Shown: in pieces, positions 53,663-62,410 of the stretch
How the letters are laid out: each line of letters opens with the position of its first letter
How positions within the stretch are numbered: the stretch's first letter is position 1
Source of the DNA: CAWJPY01 sp963844865
Lineage (GTDB): Bacteria; Acidobacteriota; Thermoanaerobaculia; Thermoanaerobaculales; Sulfomarinibacteraceae
DNA: 64,000 nt
Assembly (NCBI GenBank): GCA_963844865.1
Contig: CAWJPY010000019.1
Location: forward strand, 42,389 to 106,388
Direction: 5' to 3'
Made by a program: the position numbers and the translations under genes
The notes under the pieces: generated by a model
Told to the model about the DNA's origin: nothing
The model's input: only the letters and a program-made list of their open reading frames with translations
Databases searched by the model: none

Positions 53663-54724
53663 ATGCGCGCTGTGATCAGCGGCACGGGCATGTACGTCCC
53701 GCCCAAGGTCGTCACCAACTCCGACATCTCCCGCATCATGGACACCTCCGACGAGTGGATCCAGGTCCGCACCGGCATCAAGACCCGCCACTTCGTGACC
53801 GAGGCCCGACCGTCATCGGACATCGCGGTCCCCGCCGCCCAGGCCGCCATCGCGGATGCCGGGCTCCAGACCTCCGACATCGACTACGTGATCTTCGCCA
53901 CCATGACCCCGGACTACTACTTCCCGGGGTCGGCGCCCTTCCTGCAGCGCAAGCTGGGTCTCGACGGCGTTCCCTGCCTGGACATCCGTCAGCAGTGCGC
54001 GGGGTTCATCTACTCGCTGCAGCTCGGCGACGCGGTGGTCCGCTCGGGCCAGGCCCGGCGCCTGCTGCTGGTGGGGGCCGAGGTGCACAGCTGCCTGCAG
54101 CCCTGGGACGAGCAGAGCTGGGATGTCGTGCTGGGGCGCGCCCCGGGGCCCATCCCGGACGAGCAGTACCAGCGCAACACCGCCAGCCGCGACCGCACCG
54201 TGCTCTTCGGGGACGGGGCCGGCGCGGTGGTGATCGAGGCCGCCAACGGCTCAGACCGGGGCATCCTGGACTGCCTCCTGCACACCAACGGCAACGAGGC
54301 GGAGAGGCTCTGGATCAACGCCGGCGGCAGCGCCTTCCACAAGTACTTCCACCCCGACATGTACGTTTCGGGCGAGGTCACCGCCATCGTGGAGGGACGC
54401 AAGGTCTACGCCCTGGCCGTCACCTTCATGCCCGAGGTCACCCTCCAGATCCTCGAGCGCAACAGCCTCACCATCGACGACGTGGACCTGGTGATCATGC
54501 ACCAGGCCAACCTGCGCATCAACGAGGCGGTCCAGAAGCGGCTGGGGCTGCCCGACGACAAGGTCTTCAACAATATCCAGCGCTACGGCAACACCACCGC
54601 GGCCACCATCCCCATCGCTCTCCACGAGGCACGTCTCGAGGGGCGTGTGAAGGAGGGTGATCTGGTCTGCTTCGTGGGCCTCGGCAGCGGGCTCAACTGG
54701 GGTGCCGTGCTCTACCGCTGCTGA
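53663..54724 (+). CDS. 3-oxoacyl-ACP synthase III family (FabH-like)
   Basis: A 353-residue thiolase-fold condensing enzyme. The triad is present: Cys in QQCAGFIYSLQLG, His in VIMHQANLRINEAV and Asn in RYGNTTAATIP. Family starts are typical (ISGTGMYVPPKVVTN, DTSDEWIQVRTGI). It is longer than E. coli FabH (317) because of an insertion around residues 150-225 (HSCLQPWDEQSW to ERLWINAGGSAF). It probably starts fatty-acid synthesis from acetyl-CoA and malonyl-ACP, but FabH-like enzymes also make branched or specialised acyl chains. Strong AAAGGAGG ribosome binding site, with TATAGT upstream as a good -10 box. Ten bases before the RNase gene. Confidence 0.86.
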   Translation: MRAVISGTGMYVPPKVVTNSDISRIMDTSDEWIQVRTGIKTRHFVTEARPSSDIAVPAAQAAIADAGLQTSDIDYVIFATMTPDYYFPGSAPFLQRKLGLDGVPCLDIRQQCAGFIYSLQLGDAVVRSGQARRLLLVGAEVHSCLQPWDEQSWDVVLGRAPGPIPDEQYQRNTASRDRTVLFGDGAGAVVIEAANGSDRGILDCLLHTNGNEAERLWINAGGSAFHKYFHPDMYVSGEVTAIVEGRKVYALAVTFMPEVTLQILERNSLTIDDVDLVIMHQANLRINEAVQKRLGLPDDKVFNNIQRYGNTTAATIPIALHEARLEGRVKEGDLVCFVGLGSGLNWGAVLYRC

Positions 54725-54733
54725 GGGAGCGAC

Positions 54734-56743
54734 ATGGCTCGAAAGATGCTCATCAACGCCCACCGCCCCGAGGAGGTGCGGGTGGCGATCGTCTCTGACG
54801 GGGTGCTCGACAAGTACGAGGTTTCGGCCGCCGAGTCAGGGCTCAACCGTGGCAACATCTACCGCGGCATCGTGGTCAACGTCCACACTAGCCTGGATGC
54901 CGCCTTCGTGGACATCGGCGTGGAACGCCACGGCCTACTCCGCGCCGACGACGTCGTCCAGGCCGCCGCCCACCACAAGGGCGAGGGCCGTCACGCCCGC
55001 ATCGACCGCCTCCTGGAGAAGGGCCGTCCCGTCCTCGTCCAGGTGACCAGGGACGCCCTGGGCAGCAAGGGCTCCCAGGTCACCACCAACCTCAGCATCG
55101 CCGGTCGGTACCTGGTGCTGATGCCCTTCGACGACGTGCGCGGCGTGTCGCGGCGGGTGGAGGACGACGATCTTCGGCACTCCATCCGCGACCGCCTGGC
55201 CCAGCTCGACCTGCCCGAGGGCGCCGGGGTGATCGTCCGCACCAACGCCATGGACCAGCCCAAGACGGCCCTCAACCGGGACCTGGGCGCCCTCCTCCGC
55301 CTGTGGAAGAAGGTGCGCACCGAGGCCGCCGCCGGCAAGGGCCCGAAGCTGCTCTACTCGGACCAGGATCTCATCCTGCAGGTGCTGCGGGACTCCCTGG
55401 ACAGCAGCGTCCAGGAGGTCTTGGTGGACGACGACGAGGCGTTCGAGAAGGTGCGGGCCTACATGCGCACCTTCATGCCCCGGGCCAAGACCAAGCTGGT
55501 CCGCTACGCCGAGCGGATGCCGCTGTTCAGCCGCTTCGAGGTGGAGGACCAGATCGATCGCATCTTCCAGCGCACGGTGGAGCTGCCGAGCGGCGCCTCC
55601 ATCGTCATCGACCGCACCGAGGCGCTGACCGCCATCGACGTCAACTCGGGTCGGGCCACCCGCGGCTCGAGCCAGGAGGAGATGGCCTACAAGACCGACC
55701 TCGAGGCCGCGGCGGAGGTGGGCCGCCAGCTCCGCCTCAGAGACATCGGCGGCCTGGTCGTGGTGGACTTCATCGACCTGCGCTCCGCCAAGCACCGGCG
55801 CGAGGTCGAGCGAGCCATGCGCGAGGCCATGAAGGACGACAAGGCGCGCTTCTCCGTGGGCCGCATCTCGTCCAACGGTCTCCTCGAGATCAATCGCCAG
55901 CGCATCAAGAAGGAGCTGGCGCTCCGCACCCATCGCGCCTGCCCCACCTGCGGCGGCTCCGGCCGCATCGCGAGCCCGGAGGTGGTGGGGCTCAACCTCC
56001 TGCGACGGATCGAGACCCGGGCCGTGGGCGGACGCCTGGCCAGGGTCCGTGTGGAGCTGCACCCGGAGCTGGCCGACGCCCTCCAGAACGACCGCCGCCA
56101 CGAGATCGCCGAGCTGGAGCAGGAGTTCGGCATCCGGGTGGAGATCATCGCCTCCTCCAGCCTGCACCGCTCGGAGGAGCGGGTGGAGTGGTTCGACCGT
56201 AGGGAGGAGGACGCGGCGAGCCCGCCGACCGTTGCGGCGGCGGTGACCGTCGCCGACCTGGCGGGCGGCATCAGCTCGCAAACGCGCCCGGCTGCCAAGA
56301 CAGAGCCCTCCGAGACCGAAGCGGCGACCGCGTCCGAGTCGTCCGGACGCAAGCGGCGCCGCGGCGGCCGCCGCCGCCGCAAGAGCAGCGCCTCGGGCGC
56401 CGCGAGCGGCGAGCAGGAGCCCCAGGAGACCAAGGAGGAGACGTCGACGGACCAGCCGGCTTCGACGGGTGGGTCCGAGGGGAGTGGTGGCCAGACGCCG
56501 AAGAAGCGGCGCAGCCGTCGCCGCCGCAAGAGCAGCGGATCCGGCGCCGGTGGCGGCGAGCAGGAGGAGCCCCAGGAGACCAAGGAGGAAGGACCGGGGG
56601 ACGAACCTGCAGGCAACGCCCCACCCGAGGAGAACGGTGGGCAGACGGCGAAGAAACGCCGTCCCAGGCGCCGACGGCGGCGCAAGCCCACCACCGACAG
56701 CGATTCCTCCGGCGAGTCGTCAGGAAAGTCGTCAGGAGAGTGA
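54734..56743 (+). CDS. Ribonuclease E/G
   Basis: A 669-residue endoribonuclease of the RNase E/G family that processes rRNA and starts mRNA decay. The S1 domain (about 38-125) includes YRGIVVNVHTSLDAAFVDIG; the catalytic core has the Mg-binding Asp residues in AIDVNSGRATRG and VVVDFIDLRS; the Zn-link CPTC follows (about residue 404). Residues from about 520 on are a disordered tail with alternating acidic (QEPQETKEE) and very basic blocks (KRRSRRRRKSS and KKRRPRRRRRRK), repeated three times. RNase G lacks such a tail, so RNase E-like scaffolding or RNA binding is likely. Its end overlaps the convergent ACT gene by 12 bases. Confidence 0.9.
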   Translation: MARKMLINAHRPEEVRVAIVSDGVLDKYEVSAAESGLNRGNIYRGIVVNVHTSLDAAFVDIGVERHGLLRADDVVQAAAHHKGEGRHARIDRLLEKGRPVLVQVTRDALGSKGSQVTTNLSIAGRYLVLMPFDDVRGVSRRVEDDDLRHSIRDRLAQLDLPEGAGVIVRTNAMDQPKTALNRDLGALLRLWKKVRTEAAAGKGPKLLYSDQDLILQVLRDSLDSSVQEVLVDDDEAFEKVRAYMRTFMPRAKTKLVRYAERMPLFSRFEVEDQIDRIFQRTVELPSGASIVIDRTEALTAIDVNSGRATRGSSQEEMAYKTDLEAAAEVGRQLRLRDIGGLVVVDFIDLRSAKHRREVERAMREAMKDDKARFSVGRISSNGLLEINRQRIKKELALRTHRACPTCGGSGRIASPEVVGLNLLRRIETRAVGGRLARVRVELHPELADALQNDRRHEIAELEQEFGIRVEIIASSSLHRSEERVEWFDRREEDAASPPTVAAAVTVADLAGGISSQTRPAAKTEPSETEAATASESSGRKRRRGGRRRRKSSASGAASGEQEPQETKEETSTDQPASTGGSEGSGGQTPKKRRSRRRRKSSGSGAGGGEQEEPQETKEEGPGDEPAGNAPPEENGGQTAKKRRPRRRRRRKPTTDSDSSGESSGKSSGE

Positions 56744-57313
56744 GGGGGCGTCGGACACGGCGGCCGAGAGGACAGCGTCCAGGCTTTCATCCGCAAACAC
56801 CTGGGTGTCCACACCGACCTCGTCTCCGATGAACTCCAGGGCCTCCCGGAGGTCATCCACGGACAGCCTGGGCGGCACTCGCACCACCGCCGACATGGTG
56901 AACAGGGGGGTGCCGCTCATGGGCGCCGCCACCACCTCGGTGGACATGGTCTCGATGTTGATGCCCTGCTCCGAGAGGTAGCGCGTCACCTGGTAGATGA
57001 TGCCCATGTGGTCTGCGCCCATCACCGTGATGGCGCACGTGACCGCGCTCGCCTCCTCCTCAGACTCTGCCACCTCCGCGATCCGGGTGTGGACGTCGAA
57101 CTTGACGAAGTGCAGCTCGTCCAGCTCTCCCCGGAGCGCGTCGATCTCCCTCTCGGGCGCGGACACGAACATGAGCATGGCGAAGTCGCCGCCCAGGTGC
57201 TGGAACCGCCCGTGCTCCACGTTCCCGTGGTGGCGCACGATCACCCGTGTCACCTCCTCGAGGATGCCCGGTCGGTCGCGACCGGTCGCGGTCAGGACGA
57301 GCTGCTTGCGCAC
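56732..57313 (-). CDS. Double ACT-domain protein, GcvR-like
   Basis: A 193-residue cytosolic protein made of two ACT domains: QLVLTATGRDRPGILEEVTRVI (about 5-80) and CAITVMGADHMGIIYQVTRYL (about 95-170). The DRPGI and DHMGI turns are the ligand-binding motifs of ACT domains. Such stand-alone tandem ACT proteins (GcvR-like, or glycine-cleavage repressor-like) sense amino acids, but the partner is not visible. The GTG at 57313 is the only sensible start; the longer upstream frame runs through a repeat element. TATCAT about 18 bases upstream may be the -10 box. Confidence 0.8.
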   Translation of the reverse strand: MRKQLVLTATGRDRPGILEEVTRVIVRHHGNVEHGRFQHLGGDFAMLMFVSAPEREIDALRGELDELHFVKFDVHTRIAEVAESEEEASAVTCAITVMGADHMGIIYQVTRYLSEQGINIETMSTEVVAAPMSGTPLFTMSAVVRVPPRLSVDDLREALEFIGDEVGVDTQVFADESLDAVLSAAVSDAPSLS

Positions 57314-57484
57314 CGTTCCAGCCAGACTCTCATGATAGCAGCATCGGCGGGGTGAAACGGTGAGCCCCGTCGCCCCGGAGGCCCTGTCCACCGTGGGGCT
57401 TCGGCATGCACCGTACCCCGAGGCATCGGGAGCCCGAGAGCCCGGACCGAAAGCTCCAGGATCCAGGCCCTCCCGGCCCCCCGC

Positions 57485-57565
57485 CAGTGCCGGGCACCCC
57501 GTCTCGATTCGATAGTACCCACATCGCCTCATCCGAACGGGTGTGTGGCACCGTCTCCGGTGAAC
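57485..57565. repeat. Composite repeat, copy G (degenerate module 1)
   Basis: GTGCCGGGCACC (57487-57498) and GTGTGTGGCACCG (about 57541-57553), with the CCGTCTCGATTCGATAG segment shared with copy E. Module 2 is absent. The remainder of 57314-57622 shows no gene. Confidence 0.6.
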
Positions 57566-57622
57566 GACACGAATCGAGGGGGCGGCCGGGCCACCCCCCT
57601 TGTGACTGCCGTGGTGCGGTTG

Positions 57623-58507
57623 TCAGCGGGTGGTGATCTTGACGGAACCGCTGAACGAGGACAGGGACACCCGCGGTCCCCCCGCGCCGGCGGTGAAGTT
57701 GAGCTCTCTGCCGGGGCCGTACTTGCTGGTGCGCTCCGGTTCCGGCCCGAGCTCGGAGGAGATGTTGCCGGAGAACGTGGACACCTCGAAGTCGGCGGCG
57801 ACCGAGGCCGGCACCGCGACCACCACGGAGCCGCTCATGGACTCCATCTCGAAGGGACCACGGCCCGCGATGGCGGCCTTCCAGTGGATCCCTCCCGACA
57901 CCGACTCCAGGCTCGCACCGTCGAACTGGCCCCCCGCCACCGTGACGCTCCCACTGACCACAGAGGCATCGAGGTTGCCCACGCCGTCGGCGACCTCGAT
58001 GTCGCCGCTCACCGACTCCAGGTCGCTGCGGTCCGGCGCGAAGGCGACCCTCGTGTCACCGCTCACCGACTCCACCTCCAGGGACGACGGACGATCCGCG
58101 ACCGTGATCGACCCACTCACCGTGTGGAGCTCGGCCCTGCCGGCAACACCCTTCACTGACAGGTCCGCGCTCACGGTGCTCAGCTCCACAGTGGCACCGG
58201 TCGGGACGTTGATCGTCAGCTCGGCGGCCATGTTCCGGTGGGCGTCGTGCTTGACCTCCACGGAGATCTCCAGGTTCTGCCTGTCGCCCTCGATCTCGAG
58301 CTTCTCCACGTTCTCGTCGAGCATGCCCGTGATCTGGACCTGGTCCTTGTCCCAGCCCACCACGTCCACGGAGCCGGCGATGGTCTTGACCTCCACCGTG
58401 CCCGTGGCCTCCAGGGGCCGCGTCTCGTCCACCTTGGTCTGGGCCCCTGCCAGCGCACCGGCCAGCAGCACGGCGACGCAGGTGACGACAACCATGTACT
58501 TCCTCAT
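57623..58507 (-). CDS. DUF4097-type exported beta-repeat protein
   Basis: A 294-residue exported protein: signal peptide (about 1-22), then a right-handed beta-helix-like repeat of about 20 residues with the pattern V-x-SVSGD or VSGSI (for example LHTVSGSITV, VESVSGDTRV, LESVSGDIEV, VVSGSVTV, LESVSGGIHW, MESMSGSVVV, SSFSGSVKI). This is the DUF4097 family. No enzyme site is visible. It is ten bases downstream of the anti-sigma gene, so it is probably an output or a sensor partner of the ECF sigma system; similar arrangements of sigma, anti-sigma and DUF4097 genes are common. Ribosome binding site GAGGAC. Confidence 0.82.
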   Translation of the reverse strand: MRKYMVVVTCVAVLLAGALAGAQTKVDETRPLEATGTVEVKTIAGSVDVVGWDKDQVQITGMLDENVEKLEIEGDRQNLEISVEVKHDAHRNMAAELTINVPTGATVELSTVSADLSVKGVAGRAELHTVSGSITVADRPSSLEVESVSGDTRVAFAPDRSDLESVSGDIEVADGVGNLDASVVSGSVTVAGGQFDGASLESVSGGIHWKAAIAGRGPFEMESMSGSVVVAVPASVAADFEVSTFSGNISSELGPEPERTSKYGPGRELNFTAGAGGPRVSLSSFSGSVKITTR

Positions 58508-58517
58508 GACGTCCTCC

Positions 58518-59177
58518 TCAGGCGGCGGCGGGCAGCTCGGCGACCCGCTGCAGCAGGTTGATCTGTTGTCGATAGGCGGCCACCAGGAGCCGGGTCAGCT
58601 CGGGATTGCCCGGGTCGTCGTTGAAGGCCGCAGTGATGCGGGCGATGGCCTCGTCGATGAGGCGCAGGTTCTCGTCCACCACACGTCGCGTCTCGGGCGA
58701 CAGGTCGGCGCGACGCGCCGCCACCGCCGCCCGCAGGTCGTTCCGGGCCCGGAGCATGTCGTCCTGGACCGCCTCCAGCCCGGGCATCGTGTCGGCGGCC
58801 AGGGTCACGTCACCACGGGGTGCGCTCGCCGCCGCTCGGACGGGCACCTGTGCCCGTCCCGCCCAGTACGCCATCCCGGCCGCAACCGCCACGAGCACGA
58901 CGGCGGCGGCCGCCAAAACGGGCCCTGGAAGGCGCCGCGGCCGTGGGAGCGGGCGTGTCCGCAGCAGGCGATCCTCGATGCGGGGCCAGAGATCGCGGGC
59001 GGGCTCCACGGTGCGGGGCAGCTGAGCCGTCATGTCCCGCAACCTCTCGGCCCGGGCCAGCTCCTCGCGGCAGGAGGCACAGCCTGCGAGGTGGGAGCGC
59101 ACCTCCTCGAGCTCCTCCTGCCGGAGCTCCCCGTCCAGCAGATCATCCAACCGACGCAGCGTCTCTTCGCAGCTCAT
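58518..59177 (-). CDS. Anti-sigma factor with zinc-finger domain
   Basis: A 219-residue membrane-anchored anti-sigma factor. The N-terminal zf-HC2 domain carries the ZAS motif: SCEETLRRLDDLLDGEL, then HLAGCASCREEL (H-x3-C-x2-C). One membrane helix follows (about 88-108, PVLAAAAVVLVAVAAGMAYWAG), and the C-terminal 110 residues are periplasmic helices. The ATG overlaps the sigma-factor stop (ATGA), so translation is coupled and the partner is the ECF factor at 59174. The periplasmic part probably senses the signal. Confidence 0.85.
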   Translation of the reverse strand: MSCEETLRRLDDLLDGELRQEELEEVRSHLAGCASCREELARAERLRDMTAQLPRTVEPARDLWPRIEDRLLRTRPLPRPRRLPGPVLAAAAVVLVAVAAGMAYWAGRAQVPVRAAASAPRGDVTLAADTMPGLEAVQDDMLRARNDLRAAVAARRADLSPETRRVVDENLRLIDEAIARITAAFNDDPGNPELTRLLVAAYRQQINLLQRVAELPAAA

Positions 59178-59734
59178 CGTGTCAACGCCTTTCGCAGCAG
59201 CCGGCGCGCGCGGCTGAGCTGGGCCTTGGATGTGCCCACCGCCATGGCCGCCGCCGTCGCGATCTCGTCGTGGGTGTATCCCTCGATGTCATGGAGCACG
59301 AACACCTGTCGCGCCCGCCTCGGGAGACCGGCGATGGCTCGCTCCAGGTCGACGGCCCCGGCGACGGAGACCGCCGACGGCACCGCCTCGAGTGCCGTTT
59401 CGGACGAGGTCTCGCGGCGCCAGGCCGGACGCCGTTGATGCCCCAGAACCACATTCACCGCGACCCGGTGCATCCAGGTCGAGAACGCGCTGTCGCCCCG
59501 GAAGCTGGCCAGCCGCTGCCAGGCCCGCAGGAAGCTCTCCTGGGTCAGCTCCTCGGCGAGGTGCGAGTTGCCCGCCATCCGCAGGCAGAGGGCGTACACC
59601 CGGGACACGGTGGCCCGGTACAGCGTCTCGAAGGCCGCCACGTCTCCCGCCCGCGCCCGCCGTACGAGATCCCTCTCGTTGCCCGCCGTCACCGGGTGGT
59701 GCTCCACAATACGTGCCGTCGCCATTGCTTCCAC
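59174..59734 (-). CDS. ECF RNA polymerase sigma factor
   Basis: About 186 residues. Region 2 includes FETLYRATVSRVYALCLRMAGNSHLAEELTQESFLRAWQ, and region 4 includes LPRRARQVFVLHDIEGYTHDEIATAAAMAVGTSKAQLSRARRLLRKAL, the RpoE/SigW-like pattern. The GTG at 59734 and an ATG at 59725 are both possible starts. It controls its own operon (sigma, anti-sigma, DUF4097) in the usual autoregulated manner, though I did not find a clear GAAC-type promoter upstream. Confidence 0.88.
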   Translation of the reverse strand: MEAMATARIVEHHPVTAGNERDLVRRARAGDVAAFETLYRATVSRVYALCLRMAGNSHLAEELTQESFLRAWQRLASFRGDSAFSTWMHRVAVNVVLGHQRRPAWRRETSSETALEAVPSAVSVAGAVDLERAIAGLPRRARQVFVLHDIEGYTHDEIATAAAMAVGTSKAQLSRARRLLRKALTR

Positions 59735-59843
59735 ATCACCTGAGATGCGTCAGGCGGGGAAACGGTTGCAATGAACGCGGCGGCCGGTCTCGACCGCTTC
59801 TGCCGGGGCGGGGCCTTCCCGCCCCACGGCAAACGCCGCCCCG

Positions 59844-60557
59844 TCAGCCCAGGTCCCGCAGCTCGACGGCGCGGCAGATGAGCTCGGCGGCGCCCTCCAC
59901 GCCGAAGGCCGACACGTTGACCACCATGTCGTAGAGCTGGCAGTCGTTCGCATCGTGATGGAAGTGGCGGCGTATGAAGTCGTCGCGGCTGGACTCCAGC
60001 TCATCCACTCGGCGCTCCGCCGCGGCCCTGGCCAGGCCCTCCTGCCTGCTGACGGTGTCGATGCGGAACTGGCGCGAGGCCACGGTGCGCACGGTCAGCC
60101 CCCGTTCGCGGGGCAGCATGAGAGTCGATCCGCGGCCCACGATCACCACCCGCCCTTCCAACGCCGCCAACGCCATGACCTTGCCGAGGAGGGCGACATA
60201 GGAGTCCTGGGACACGAGCCGCGAGTTCATGAGATTGAGGAGGGTCTCGCTGAACCAGTTGGAGCGGGTCTCGTCCATGAGCTCCACCAGGTTCGGGGTC
60301 AGCTCCAGCCGTCTCGCCATCTCCTCCACCAGCTCACGGTCGAGGACCGACCACCCCAGGCGCGCCCCCACCGCCCGGCCCACCTCCGCGCCCTCCGATC
60401 CTGACTGGCGCGAGATGGCGACGAACGGACCCAGCTCACCGGGTTCGGGCAGGGGTGCATCGCCGCCCTCGGTGCCGCGGGCGAGGAGCTGCTTGAAGCG
60501 CATCTGGAACTCGACGGGTCGCTGGGTCACGCTGCCCGGCTTGGGCGTCTTGGTCAT
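59844..60557 (-). CDS. Cytidylate kinase-like P-loop protein
   Basis: A 237-residue soluble protein of the cytidylate kinase-like (Cytidylate_kin2) family. The nucleotide-binding N-terminus reads FVAISRQSGSEGAEVGRAVG in place of the usual GKGT P-loop, as in this family. Later motifs are VIVGRGSTLMLP and the C-terminal YDMVVNVSAFGVEGAAELIC region, with the mobile DDFIRRHFHHDAND segment typical of the group. The true substrate is not known. It lies 110 bases upstream of the sigma factor on the same strand, but probably belongs to its own unit. Confidence 0.8.
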   Translation of the reverse strand: MTKTPKPGSVTQRPVEFQMRFKQLLARGTEGGDAPLPEPGELGPFVAISRQSGSEGAEVGRAVGARLGWSVLDRELVEEMARRLELTPNLVELMDETRSNWFSETLLNLMNSRLVSQDSYVALLGKVMALAALEGRVVIVGRGSTLMLPRERGLTVRTVASRQFRIDTVSRQEGLARAAAERRVDELESSRDDFIRRHFHHDANDCQLYDMVVNVSAFGVEGAAELICRAVELRDLG

Positions 60558-60628
60558 GGGCTTCCCCCTTCTTGTCGCAACGCTTGATGAGAAGATAGCC
60601 TTTCCGGCAGCGCCGTGCCAGCCACGAC

Positions 60629-61450
60629 CTACCAGTAGCGCTCGGCGAAGATCTCACCGGGCTGGGCACGGGAGTGCTCCCGGAAGCCCTCGTCGCCGAG
60701 GAGCCGGGTCATGTCCTCGATCATCCGCGGGCTGCCGCACAGGAACACCCGCGCCGTCTCCGGGGTGGGCCGTGCTCCCCAGATGTCCTCCAGCAGGCCG
60801 TCATGCCACAGATCGCTGACGTAGCCGGTGCGGCCCGTCCAGGGGACCACCTCTTCGTTCGGCCGACTGACGATGGGCAGGTACGAGAAGGCGGGCCACA
60901 GGCGTTGCATGGCCTCGAGCTCCGCGTGGTAGCCGAGGTCCCAGGAGTGACGAGCGCCCAAGAGCACCGCGAGGCGCCGCTCCTGGCTCTCCGGAGAGAT
61001 GCTGCGCAGCATGCTCATGTAGGGGGCCAGCCCCGTGCCCGTGGCGATGAACACCACGTCCGCCCGGGGCGGGGCGAGGTCCAGGGTGAAGGTGCCGGTG
61101 ATCTTGCGCCCGAGCCACAGGCGGTCCCCCGGCATCAGGGCGAACAGGCGGGGGGTGAAGCTGCCCGAGTGGACGAGGTTGACGTAGAACTCCAGGTGCC
61201 GACGGGCCACCGACGAGGAGGCGATGGAGTAGGCGCGCCGGATCAGCTTGCCGGGCGCGAGGGCCTCCTCCTCGGGGTCCGCGTAATGACAGCGGGCCGC
61301 CTCCGGCGGCAGGCCGAGGACCGCGAACTGGCCGGGCACAAACGGCGGCAGCTCCCAACCCTCCGGTGCGACGCGGAGCACGATGAGGCCGGGCGCCACC
61401 TCGATCCGGTTGGTGACGACCGCGTTCAGGGTCTGCTGCTTCACAGTCAT
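60629..61450 (-). CDS. fpr: Ferredoxin-NADP reductase, Fpr type
   Basis: A 273-residue FAD enzyme passing electrons between NADPH and ferredoxin or flavodoxin. FAD-binding RRAYSIASSS, the NADP-site GTGLAPYMSML, LCGSPRMIEDMT, and the C-terminal EIFAERYW (ending with the aromatic Trp) identify the bacterial subclass I Fpr group. Length is slightly longer than E. coli Fpr (248). It could supply reduced ferredoxin or use that made by the pyruvate oxidoreductase at 28660. It is divergent from the TSUP permease gene. Confidence 0.9.
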   Translation of the reverse strand: MTVKQQTLNAVVTNRIEVAPGLIVLRVAPEGWELPPFVPGQFAVLGLPPEAARCHYADPEEEALAPGKLIRRAYSIASSSVARRHLEFYVNLVHSGSFTPRLFALMPGDRLWLGRKITGTFTLDLAPPRADVVFIATGTGLAPYMSMLRSISPESQERRLAVLLGARHSWDLGYHAELEAMQRLWPAFSYLPIVSRPNEEVVPWTGRTGYVSDLWHDGLLEDIWGARPTPETARVFLCGSPRMIEDMTRLLGDEGFREHSRAQPGEIFAERYW

Positions 61451-61582
61451 GGGTGCATGGTGTTCATGGACACGGCGTGGTGAGACTCAGCAGGCGGCAC
61501 CTGGCACTCCCCGCCGCCCCGCCGTTCACACTTTGCACGAACACGCACCTCGATGGGCACATTCCGCCGCGGACGGGGCGGG

Positions 61583-61588
61583 TAGACT
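61583..61588 (+). promoter_or_regulatory. -10 box set for a leaderless permease mRNA
   Basis: TAGACT lies exactly six bases before the GTG at 61595, and there is no Shine-Dalgarno sequence between. Same geometry as at 21326, 25063 and 44218. Confidence 0.42.
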
Positions 61589-61594
61589 GCTCGG

Positions 61595-62344
61595 GTGCAC
61601 ACCGTGTTCGCCTCGGGCTTCCAGTTCGCCGCGGCCTGCCTGGTGCTGGCGACTGCCGAGACCGTCTACGTGCTCCTCGGCTTCGGGGCAGGCATGATCG
61701 CGGTGGGAGGACTGGTGCTGCTCCTGCCCGAGGTACGGGACGTGGTGGTCCTGCTCCTGCTCGTCAACCTCCCCGCCGAGGCCTGGGTCGTGCGCACGAG
61801 CTGGTCGAGCATCTCCTGGCGGGGAGTGGCGACTCTCTTCGCGGGGGTCATGGTCGGCATCCCCGTCGGCACCTGGATCCTGGACCGGGGCGACCCCGTG
61901 GTCCTGCTGACGGTGCTCGGCGCATTCCTCGTGGCCGTGGGCGGGGCGTTCCTGCTCTTCGAGGGAGGGCGTCAGCGGCGGCGCCTCCCGGCGTGGATTG
62001 CGCCCCCCGTAGGCCTCGCTTCGGGGGTCCTCACGGGCCTCTTCGGAACCGGCGGCCCCCCCCTCATCCTCTACTACCGTGTCACCGGGGCGCCCAAGGC
62101 CGCGTTCCGCGGCAACCTGATGGCGGTCTTCTTGCTCATGACCCTCGTGCGGGTGCCGTCCTACGTGGGCTTCGGACTGGTCACCCCGCCCCGCCTGTGG
62201 TCGGCCCTGGCGGTGCTGCCCGCAGTGCTGGCGGGGGCCTGGCTGGGCAACCACATCCACCTGCGCCTCGAAGAGGCCGCCTTCCGGCGTCTCGTCAGCA
62301 TCGCCCTGGTGGTCATCGGCGTCCTGCTGCTGCTGCGCCACTAG
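61595..62344 (+). CDS. TSUP (TauE/SafE-type) membrane permease
   Basis: A 249-residue membrane protein with eight or so hydrophobic segments and the TauE/SafE duplicated layout: GFGAGMIAVGGLVLLLPEV in the first half and SGVLTGLFGTGGPPLILYYRVTG in the second, the family's paired Gly-rich loops. TSUP proteins export or import small anions such as sulfite, sulfoacetate or sulfonates; the substrate cannot be assigned. The start is a GTG with no ribosome binding site. It converges with the kinase gene. Confidence 0.85.
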   Translation: MHTVFASGFQFAAACLVLATAETVYVLLGFGAGMIAVGGLVLLLPEVRDVVVLLLLVNLPAEAWVVRTSWSSISWRGVATLFAGVMVGIPVGTWILDRGDPVVLLTVLGAFLVAVGGAFLLFEGGRQRRRLPAWIAPPVGLASGVLTGLFGTGGPPLILYYRVTGAPKAAFRGNLMAVFLLMTLVRVPSYVGFGLVTPPRLWSALAVLPAVLAGAWLGNHIHLRLEEAAFRRLVSIALVVIGVLLLLRH

Positions 62345-62410
62345 CTCCGCACGGCCGATCAGCGGCAGTGAACGGCGACAGAATCGGCGCGTGCCCCGCG
62401 CTCGCCCCCA

